Source: Anaerolineae bacterium (GTDB lineage Bacteria > Chloroflexota > Anaerolineae > Anaerolineales > E44-bin32). Taken from it: a stretch of 64,000 nucleotides of DNA. Made by a program: the position numbers and the translations under genes. Location of the stretch: NCBI GenBank assembly GCA_011174825.1, contig DUEZ01000077.1:1-64000 (forward strand). Direction: 5' to 3'. Shown here one piece after another: positions 6,641 through 13,689 of this stretch. Within the stretch, counting starts at the first letter, position 1; each line of letters begins with the position of its first letter. The notes below the pieces were generated by a model. It was not told the DNA's origin and did no database searches. It saw only the letters and a program-made list of their open reading frames with translations.

Positions 6641-8865
6641 TGCTCTCCCGACTCACGTAAACCACGTAGTACCCGTTCTGGGGTGAGGGGAAATTCGTGA
6701 AACCATACACCAACCGCATCGCGGATTGCTGCCACCACAGCCGGCGCAAGGGGAATGTAAGGCATCTCTCCAACCCCTCGAGCACCCCATGGTCCAACGG
6801 GATCATCGTGTTCAAGAATGACCGACTCAATACGCTCCGGGATATCCAAAACAGTGGGGATTAAATAGGTCGATAGAAGGGTCGTCTGTACGTAACCCTG
6901 CTCCTGCTTGAAATCCTCAAGCAGGGCATAACCGCTAGCTTGAACAACCGCTCCCTCTATCTGACCCTGAACCAATTGTGGATTGATCGCCTTACCTACA
7001 TCGTCTGCACATACGATTTCCAGGAGACGGATTTGACCAGTCTCAACATCGACCTCCACTCTGGCCGCCTCGGCCACATAGCCGTAAGCGAAGTTAGGCT
7101 CCGATTTACCTGTTTGAGGGTCGTATGGAGTAGTTGGTGGCGGTCGATACTGGTATGTGCTAACAGCTGGTCGCTCCTCCTGGTTCCATTTCTCCAAGGC
7201 ATCTTTCGCCGCACCGCGAATCGCGTTTCCAGCCATTAATGTCATTCGCGAAGCTGAAGCCGATCCGGAATCTTCGGTGAACGCCGTATCAGAGGCGATC
7301 AAGCGCACCACCTCCATTGGTACACCGAGAGCCTCCGCAGCCATCTGGATCATCACAGTATGAGCTCCTTGGCCGACCTCCGCCCCAGCATGGTGTAAGA
7401 CCACCTCCTCGATTTCAGCTCCACCGTGCAACTCGATCGTCGCCCAACATTGTTCCGGGAATCCGAATGAGAAACCTACATTTTTATAACCGCAAGCGAA
7501 ACCTAGCCCGCGCTTCAGGTAGGGCTCGGGTGTCTCGCCTAATTTTGTCCGATCGGGTCGCTGCCACCCCGAGTCAGATCGTACCCAACCCGCTTTCTCA
7601 GCAGCTTTCTCCACCACTTCCCCGATCGTCACCCCCTTGGGCAACGGCGTACCGACAGAAAGGATGGAGTTTTCTCTAAGCACGTTCTGGATACGTATCT
7701 CTACTGGATCCATCCCCAGCTTCTCTGCCAGCTTGTTCATTTGACCTTCAGCAGCAAAAGCTCCTTGTGGCCCTCCAAATCCACGCATCGCTCCACCTGG
7801 CAGGTGATTGGTATAGACCGAATAAGCATCCACTACGACATTTGGGATCTCATAAGGACCGGTGCACATCAAGGTTGCGTTCCCGAGAACCTTGGTCGAA
7901 GTGTAAGCATAAGCGCCCCCATCTTGGATAACTTCCATCTCAGCCGCGATCACTTTCCCCGCTGCCGTGGCCCCCCATTTCGCACGGATAACGAAAGCAT
8001 GTCGTTTATGATGCCCAAGTATGGATTCCTCGCGCGACCAGATGATTTTTACTGGGCGGTTGATACCGCGTTGATGCAACCACCGCGCAGCCAGGGCGAG
8101 GACAATTTGGATCGACATATCCTCACGCCCGCCAAAAGCGCCTCCAATCGCGGGGTAAATCACCCGTACCTGATCCTTCTCGAGCCCCAGAGCGTGAGCT
8201 ATTTGAGCCTGGTCTTCGTGTGTCCATTGACCAGCGACCTCGATCGTTACCCTCCCTTCATCATCGATGTAACCTAAACCCGCCTCCGGCTGCAGATAGG
8301 CATGCTCCTGAACCGGGGTTCTGTACTCCGCCTCCACGATAATGTCAGCTTCCGAGAAAGCTCGCTCCACATCACCCTTGCGGATACGATAATGACAAAA
8401 AACATTGTTCCCTCTGTCCGGATGAAGGAGCAGAGCGTCCTTTGCCATAGCTGCCACCGGATCTGTGACCACAGGCAGGTCTTCGTACTCGACCTCGATC
8501 CTACTCACTGCTTCGCGTGCGATCTCCTCGCTCTCTGCCACAACGAGTGCGACTTGATCTCCGACAAACCGCACTCGATCCGCATAGGGTTTTGCAGAAC
8601 CCGGACCACATAGAACGGGTTGATCAGGCATGATGAGGCCATACTCATTTACCGGCACATCCTTGGCAGTGAAGACCCCGAGGACGCCCGTCATGCTCTC
8701 CGCACGCGATGTATCCAAATGCCTGATAATCGCGTGTGGGCGACCAGCAAACAGGATCTTCATATAAGTTTGATTCGGCTTGTTGATGTCACCTGGGAAA
8801 AGCGTTTCGCCCGTCACTTTGCCCAGCGCGTCCACCCGCTGGATGGATCGGCCGATCACAGACAT
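6637..8865 (-). CDS. xdhA: Xanthine dehydrogenase family, molybdenum-binding subunit
   Basis: This 742-residue protein is the molybdopterin-binding catalytic subunit of a xanthine dehydrogenase/aldehyde oxidase-type enzyme, which hydroxylates purines or related heterocycles using water. It begins with the hammerhead domain (RVDALGKVTGETLFPGD). It carries the GGAFGGRED loop and MRGFGGPQ, and near the end GARGVGEMP with the catalytic glutamate. GAGGAG precedes the ATG. FeS and FAD partners are not adjacent. The best partner is the FAD/2Fe-2S fusion at 11355-12767. The substrate cannot be fixed from sequence, but the deaminases, hydantoinase and importer nearby favour a purine. Confidence 0.9.
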   Translation of the reverse strand: MSVIGRSIQRVDALGKVTGETLFPGDINKPNQTYMKILFAGRPHAIIRHLDTSRAESMTGVLGVFTAKDVPVNEYGLIMPDQPVLCGPGSAKPYADRVRFVGDQVALVVAESEEIAREAVSRIEVEYEDLPVVTDPVAAMAKDALLLHPDRGNNVFCHYRIRKGDVERAFSEADIIVEAEYRTPVQEHAYLQPEAGLGYIDDEGRVTIEVAGQWTHEDQAQIAHALGLEKDQVRVIYPAIGGAFGGREDMSIQIVLALAARWLHQRGINRPVKIIWSREESILGHHKRHAFVIRAKWGATAAGKVIAAEMEVIQDGGAYAYTSTKVLGNATLMCTGPYEIPNVVVDAYSVYTNHLPGGAMRGFGGPQGAFAAEGQMNKLAEKLGMDPVEIRIQNVLRENSILSVGTPLPKGVTIGEVVEKAAEKAGWVRSDSGWQRPDRTKLGETPEPYLKRGLGFACGYKNVGFSFGFPEQCWATIELHGGAEIEEVVLHHAGAEVGQGAHTVMIQMAAEALGVPMEVVRLIASDTAFTEDSGSASASRMTLMAGNAIRGAAKDALEKWNQEERPAVSTYQYRPPPTTPYDPQTGKSEPNFAYGYVAEAARVEVDVETGQIRLLEIVCADDVGKAINPQLVQGQIEGAVVQASGYALLEDFKQEQGYVQTTLLSTYLIPTVLDIPERIESVILEHDDPVGPWGARGVGEMPYIPLAPAVVAAIRDAVGVWFHEFPLTPERVLRGLRESGEQ

Positions 8866-8893
8866 ACGTCTCTCCTCAATGCTCTTCTACGTA

Positions 8894-10633
8894 TCAACCA
8901 ATCTTTGGCGCCGGACGTGGCGCAGGCTCCCCTCGCAATCGACTGATTTCGAGTTCAAAGATACGACGCAAGATGGCTAAACTGGTCGCATAAGTTGGGT
9001 CCATTCCAAAATAGGAGAGCGAACCAGCCCCCAGGTTGCGACCTTTGCTGAGTGGCGTGTCGGATGCGTAATGGAGAATCCCAAGGTCAAAAGGAAGACC
9101 GTACAAATTCACAATCTCGTTATCCGGGTATCTCTTTGGACGATACACTTCGTAAATCGCAGATAAATAAGGACCGGCCTCCATCTCAATATCGGTGTAC
9201 CCCTCGCGATAGAAAACGTCCATATATCGTGGGTTCTGTAAGAAAGTGCCGCGCATGGCAACCGCTTTCTGATTATCAAGCACAGTTCCATAGGTTAGAT
9301 CATCACTGACATTTACAGCAGCGAAGGTATTCTCAAAAAGGTAGGTGTTTTGGGATTGCTCGTCATGAACAACTGAGGGGATCATCACATCCCCAACAAC
9401 ACCGTTCAACGTCGCCGCTTTCCCCATGATATACACCCCACGCAACTCCCCAACTCGCGTGGCAAGGTGCGAGAGAATCAGATAAGCAGCCATGCCTAAG
9501 GGGTAATCGATATTTACGATGAGCGCGTCACTTTCTTTCAGTTCTTCAATACCGGAGCTTCGAAGACGTGGGTCCATCCAGTCGGGGCGAATGCTTCTCA
9601 ACTCGATCACTTGCGCCTCGACATCGAAACTGTGCTCACTGGGTACACGAATAACACCGCACGCCTTTTCAGTCTCCTTGCGTGCAACCCTGAGATGTTC
9701 ACACTCACCGATGGCAAGGGCTTTCTTCAGTAAGTAGTAAAGGAAATTTTCACGGCTGGAAGGTACTTGCTCCGCTTCAATCTCACGCCATTCCTCCAAT
9801 AATTCCCAATTTGCAGGATTCTCCAGTATGCCTAACAGCTCCTCTTCCTGACGTAAAGCGAAACCGCTTAGGAGGTTAACCATGCTGTGTGTATTACTGG
9901 ACACAAAATAGACAGGTCGATGAAGGATCGATGGTTCCGCGCTTTCGATATACTCCCACCAAATTTGCGTTGCGCGTCGATAATCGTTCAGAGAACCCGC
10001 CAACAACCGCACCCGTAAGCGTTTCTTGCCATCCGAGATCGTTTTCATCATCGACCAGAATTCATCACCCCACACCTGTCGCAAATAAGAGAGATCCTCC
10101 AATTCAACTCCAATCCCATGCGCCAAGACAGCCAAGCCCTCCTCACCTTCCACCGGATTGGCTAAAAACGCCTTCACCTGTTCACCTTGCAGTAGAAGAG
10201 ATAGTTTGTTCCATTCGATTTGAAACGCGGTAAGCATCGGTAGTAAATCGTCGATGTCAGAACCGCTGGCGATATAGCACGCGAGGGCTTCCTTACCGTC
10301 ATAGAAGCTCCGTCGACGACGAGCTTTTGCCATCACAGATTGCCAGGCCTCGACATCACCCACTCCATGTTGAATGAACACCTCTTTGCTTTGACCCAGA
10401 ATCACCCTCTCAACTTCGGCGATGCAGGGTGGGAGACGTAGAATGGAGTAGATAAAGGCCGTTATATCAGGATGCGGTGATTTGGCGGATAAATGCAACG
10501 ATGAGCCCATACTGGCATGGGCCTCCTCCAAGGTCTTGATCTGAACATCAATCGTCGATCTTAAGAGCGAGTAATAGGTCCGGATGTAAAGCTCAATCTC
10601 CTCAGAACCCGTGCGCGGGACGGTGCGATCCAT
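8894..10633 (-). CDS. Uncharacterised 579-residue protein with a possible nucleoside-phosphorylase-like C-terminal half
   Basis: I do not recognise this protein with certainty. It is soluble, with no signal peptide or membrane segment. The N-terminal half is mostly helical and charged. The second half, from about residue 375, has a run of glycine-rich strands: YIMGKAATLNG, GDVMIPSVVHDE, then TDIEMEAGPYLSAIYE. The order of GDVxIP, a conserved Glu/Asp and an EMExA-like segment recalls the purine nucleoside phosphorylase/nucleosidase fold, but this is a weak resemblance. From memory it may fall in the DUF6909 group (unverified). It lies 28 bases upstream of the Mo subunit and 9 bases after a small membrane protein gene, so it is in the hydroxylase operon. 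A nucleosidase that feeds free bases to the enzyme is a reasonable but untested guess. Confidence 0.6.
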   Translation of the reverse strand: MDRTVPRTGSEEIELYIRTYYSLLRSTIDVQIKTLEEAHASMGSSLHLSAKSPHPDITAFIYSILRLPPCIAEVERVILGQSKEVFIQHGVGDVEAWQSVMAKARRRRSFYDGKEALACYIASGSDIDDLLPMLTAFQIEWNKLSLLLQGEQVKAFLANPVEGEEGLAVLAHGIGVELEDLSYLRQVWGDEFWSMMKTISDGKKRLRVRLLAGSLNDYRRATQIWWEYIESAEPSILHRPVYFVSSNTHSMVNLLSGFALRQEEELLGILENPANWELLEEWREIEAEQVPSSRENFLYYLLKKALAIGECEHLRVARKETEKACGVIRVPSEHSFDVEAQVIELRSIRPDWMDPRLRSSGIEELKESDALIVNIDYPLGMAAYLILSHLATRVGELRGVYIMGKAATLNGVVGDVMIPSVVHDEQSQNTYLFENTFAAVNVSDDLTYGTVLDNQKAVAMRGTFLQNPRYMDVFYREGYTDIEMEAGPYLSAIYEVYRPKRYPDNEIVNLYGLPFDLGILHYASDTPLSKGRNLGAGSLSYFGMDPTYATSLAILRRIFELEISRLRGEPAPRPAPKIG

Positions 10634-10642
10634 TGACTTGTC

Positions 10643-10999
10643 CTACCACCTTTCTTTGTCTCCACGTTTTAACGGAGGCACGTCCTTCTCCCCAGGATGG
10701 ATCGGGAATGCCACAGCGTAGATCACACTAAGAACGGTGAAGGTGAGAAGCATAAAGAGGAATGCGACCACCGCTTTAACGATCAGATCTTGAGGCAGCC
10801 AAGGCGCGAAAGGCGGGCGTCGGATCACAGGCGGGATATAGACATAATTCTTGCTGAGAAACCACCCAGCAAAGGCATAGCCTATAAAACCAAGAATTAC
10901 GATCAGTAAGCAGCCGACGCCTCGCCAAGCGGGATGTATACGGCCCTTCTTCCTTCGTTCTCTATCAAGTTCATGAAAGCGCCAAGTATCTCTACCCAT
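10643..10999 (-). CDS. Small two-helix membrane protein, unknown function
   Basis: The 118 residues have a basic N-terminus (RERRKKGRIHPAWRG), a first hydrophobic segment (GCLLIVILGFIGYAFAGWFL), a short outside loop rich in Pro, and a second segment (VVAFLFMLLTFTVLSVIYAV) before a charged tail. GGGAGAG precedes the ATG. I recognise no family. It is followed after 9 bases by the 579-residue orphan, so the pair are probably co-expressed. Confidence 0.65.
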   Translation of the reverse strand: MGRDTWRFHELDRERRKKGRIHPAWRGVGCLLIVILGFIGYAFAGWFLSKNYVYIPPVIRRPPFAPWLPQDLIVKAVVAFLFMLLTFTVLSVIYAVAFPIHPGEKDVPPLKRGDKERW

Positions 11000-11354
11000 C
11001 GTCTTCTCTCCCTTTGATCAGCTCGTCCTGTTGGAGCTTGTCCCACAGAAAGTTGTTTATCCGCTGTTCAATCGAATCAGGATCTTATACATGAGTACAC
11101 TGAAAACTACCCTCGAGGAATAGGAAGGGGTATATGTGGGGGTACGGGCGCTGCCCGCACCCCCACATATACCGCTCCTCTTCTCGTGGTTGACCTGTTT
11201 TCAGTATAGTCGTCCATAACTTACCTCGGCAAAAAATTCTCTACTTCGGATTCCATCTACGGTCGAATCGGCGACTTCTCCCACTTGATACCAAGATCAG
11301 CAATCAAGTCTTGCTTTAGCCTTCTCATTTCACCAATTTCCTTCCAGCCACCTC
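11000..11354. other. Gap interrupted by a foldback element
   Basis: The only structure seen is the 119 bp foldback element at 11093-11211. It separates the two halves of the Mo-hydroxylase operon. I see no clear promoter or gene. Confidence 0.6.
11093..11211. mobile_element. 119 bp foldback (MITE-like) element, copy 1
   Basis: The outer ends are inverted repeats (ACACTGAAAAC at one side, GTTTTCAGT at the other). The centre is a long palindrome, TATATGTGGGGGTACGGGC against GCCCGCACCCCCACATATA. Flanking segments CTCGAGGAATAGGAAGG and CTCTTCTCGTGGTTGACC are shared with copies at 19691-19806 and 26552-26670. No transposase is encoded. Confidence 0.75.
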
Positions 11355-12767
11355 CTACAGCGAAGCTGCACCCTCGATAGCTGAAATGATCTTGTAGTAT
11401 CCTGTACATCGGCAAAGGTTACCCGTGAGAGCTTGTTGTATCTCCTCACGACTGGGATGAGGACGCTCCTCAAGTAATTTGGCTCCCGACATCAGGAATC
11501 CGGGGGTGCAGTAGCCACACTGGACTGCTCCCTCAGCGATGAACGCTTGTTGAACCGGGTGAAGATCGTCGTCACGTGCTAAGCCCTCGATGGTTACAAT
11601 CTCTGCCTTATGTGCTCGAGGTGCAGGGACCAAGCAAGACATAACCGCCACACCGTCTAAAAATACAGTGCAAGCGCCACACTCCCCCTCCGCACAACCT
11701 TCCTTTGTTCCGATCAGTCCTGCTTCTTCCCTTAATAAGCGGAGCAATGTTTTCCTCCAACCCTTTTTAAAAACATAGGGACGACCATTGATTGAGGTCT
11801 CAATCGGTTGACCATTGTGATGTTCATAAGACGAGGAGAGGGCTTTTCTTACCTGTATCCCTTCTGATCCCCAGAGCATGATAGGATGTTCTGGGTAGCT
11901 CTCCCGCTCACGGGTTTCTGCTAAGGAGCGAAGCGCACGCATGGTGCAAATTCGAACCATCTCGGTTCGATATTCCGCTGAACCGCGTAGATCGTCAATC
12001 GGTTTCGCAGCAGCAGTTGCCCGATCGCCTACCTCAGCGATCACTTCCGATTTCAAGAGCTTACCCGCTAAGAATTGCTCCGCCTCCAGAGCTCGGATCA
12101 CCGTTGGCGCAACTGAGCCCAAGGCTATCTTGGCATCCTTTACCGTTTGTCCATCAGTTTCAATCATGAAGGCCACATTGACGACCGAAATCGCTTGTGC
12201 ACGTCGTAAGCCAAGCTTGATGAATGTGCTCCTCGAACGAGTTGGTTGGGCTGGGAACCTGATATCGGTCAGCAGCTCACCCTTCTGCATCACCGTTTGT
12301 CGTACGCCGGTGAAGAACTCCTCCAGCGGAACCACCCGCTCACCTTGGGCTGTCCGCAATGTCACCTGCGCCCCGAGGGTCATGAGTGGCGGTATCGAGT
12401 CGTTTGCAGGAGAAGCTGTGATCAGATTACCTGCTACCGTGCCCCGGTTACGGATCTGCGGGGCTCCTACTCCCCAACATGCCTGGGCTAATGCAAATGC
12501 GCGATCGATGATCAGCGGCGAACCAGCCACATGGTTGTGGGTTACCAGCGGTCCGAGATGGATCCATCCCCTCTCATCGATCTCGATACGATCAAGGCCA
12601 GGAATACGGGTTATGTCGATCAGGGTCTTTACCTCAGGTCGCAGGCCGCGCTCTAATTCGAGGATCAAATCCGTCGCACCAGCGACGATACGAGCATGAT
12701 CGCAATGCTCGTCAAGCAACGCCAAAGCAACTTCCATCGAAGCGGGGGTGAAATATCGCTCCCACAT
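11355..12767 (-). CDS. Mo-hydroxylase electron-transfer subunit: FAD domain fused to 2Fe-2S domain
   Basis: The protein has about 470 residues in two parts. The first 300 or so are a CoxM/XdhB-type FAD-binding domain (ARIVAGATDLILELERGL, RNRGTVAGNLITASPANDS). The last 150 are a CoxS/XdhC-type double 2Fe-2S domain with GCAEGECGACTVFLDG, GAVQCGYCTPGFL and NLCRCTGYYK. The track start at 12854 reads into xdhC. The ATG at 12767 begins 8 bases after the xdhC stop and opens with MWERYFTPAS, as in the family. FAD before FeS is the reverse of the eukaryotic XDH order, and these subunits are usually separate in bacteria. It should pass electrons from the Mo subunit at 6637-8865. Confidence 0.88.
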   Translation of the reverse strand: MWERYFTPASMEVALALLDEHCDHARIVAGATDLILELERGLRPEVKTLIDITRIPGLDRIEIDERGWIHLGPLVTHNHVAGSPLIIDRAFALAQACWGVGAPQIRNRGTVAGNLITASPANDSIPPLMTLGAQVTLRTAQGERVVPLEEFFTGVRQTVMQKGELLTDIRFPAQPTRSRSTFIKLGLRRAQAISVVNVAFMIETDGQTVKDAKIALGSVAPTVIRALEAEQFLAGKLLKSEVIAEVGDRATAAAKPIDDLRGSAEYRTEMVRICTMRALRSLAETRERESYPEHPIMLWGSEGIQVRKALSSSYEHHNGQPIETSINGRPYVFKKGWRKTLLRLLREEAGLIGTKEGCAEGECGACTVFLDGVAVMSCLVPAPRAHKAEIVTIEGLARDDDLHPVQQAFIAEGAVQCGYCTPGFLMSGAKLLEERPHPSREEIQQALTGNLCRCTGYYKIISAIEGAASL

Positions 12768-12774
12768 CTCCTGG

Positions 12775-13596
12775 CTATTTCTCCTGGGTTCCTTTTCTGG
12801 CTCGAGGTTGATGAGCCATCGGCTCACCTGTCCCTCCCCGGCGCAGCATGACAATCTGTGCCAGGATACTCACCGCAATCTCCTCGGGGGTTTCCGCGTT
12901 TATCTCTAATCCCATTGGAGAGATCACGCGTGCGATCTTCTCCTTTGGAACACCTCTTTCGATAAGTTCTTTCGCTGTCGTCTCCCATCGTCGGCGAGAG
13001 CCAATCACACCAATATATGCAGCTGGTGTGTCCAGCAGCTTCGGAAGACCATCAATATCTACATCCACGCCCCGTGTGGTGAGCACCAGGTACGTCTCCT
13101 CATGGATCTTCATCTTCTCCGGCAACTGACCTAACTCGCAGTGGATGTACTCATCCGCATCTGGCACAGCCTGGGAAGATACATATTCCAGACGATCGTC
13201 CGATACCACGATTCTAAATCCCAGCCAACTCGCCAGGTGAACGACCGCTTTCCCAACATGCCCACCCCCAACAACCACCAGAGTAGAGCTTGGACGTAAC
13301 GCTTCCACGAAAACCTCCATTTCTCCACCACATACACCAACATCCCCCTGTTCGGGATCTCGGAAAGCGTATTCCAGAATTCGGGGCTTCCCGTCCTTCA
13401 ATACCTGGAGCGCCTCCTCGATCACGCGCTTCTCAAGTTCGCCACCACCGATCGTCCCTTCAATTCCGCCTCCCGGGAAGATCAGCATTTTGCTCCCTTC
13501 GTGCCTGGGAACGGATCCTTGAGCACGGATGACGGTGGCGATGGCAACGGCCTCGCCTTCACGTTCTAAGCCCGCTAACCGTTCAAAGATCCTCAT
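12775..13596 (-). CDS. xdhC: XdhC/CoxI family Mo-cofactor insertion protein
   Basis: This 273-residue protein has the N-terminal XdhC/CoxI domain (TVIRAQGSVPRHEGSKML, GTIGGGELE, CGGEMEVFVE) and a C-terminal Rossmann domain (LVVVGGGHVGKAVVHLASWLGF, IGVIGSRRRWE). XdhC proteins bind the finished molybdenum cofactor, help sulfurate it and hand it to the apo-hydroxylase. The start has a strong AGGAGGAG site. It sits between the XdhD-like enzyme and the FAD/FeS fusion, so it may serve both hydroxylases. Note that E. coli uses the name xdhC for the FeS subunit; here the Rhodobacter sense is meant. Confidence 0.9.
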   Translation of the reverse strand: MRIFERLAGLEREGEAVAIATVIRAQGSVPRHEGSKMLIFPGGGIEGTIGGGELEKRVIEEALQVLKDGKPRILEYAFRDPEQGDVGVCGGEMEVFVEALRPSSTLVVVGGGHVGKAVVHLASWLGFRIVVSDDRLEYVSSQAVPDADEYIHCELGQLPEKMKIHEETYLVLTTRGVDVDIDGLPKLLDTPAAYIGVIGSRRRWETTAKELIERGVPKEKIARVISPMGLEINAETPEEIAVSILAQIVMLRRGGTGEPMAHQPRARKGTQEK

Positions 13597-13689
13597 TTAC
13601 TCCTCCTGCAAAGCGAGAACCACCGGCAACAATTGCATCTTACACGAAACAACGCCTCGAGTGTCCACGATCCCATCCGTAGATCTTAC

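Noticed and set aside
12768-12854. N-terminal 29 residues of the track ORF for the FAD/FeS subunit
   Set aside because: They are read out of frame through the xdhC end. The downstream ATG gives the family start.
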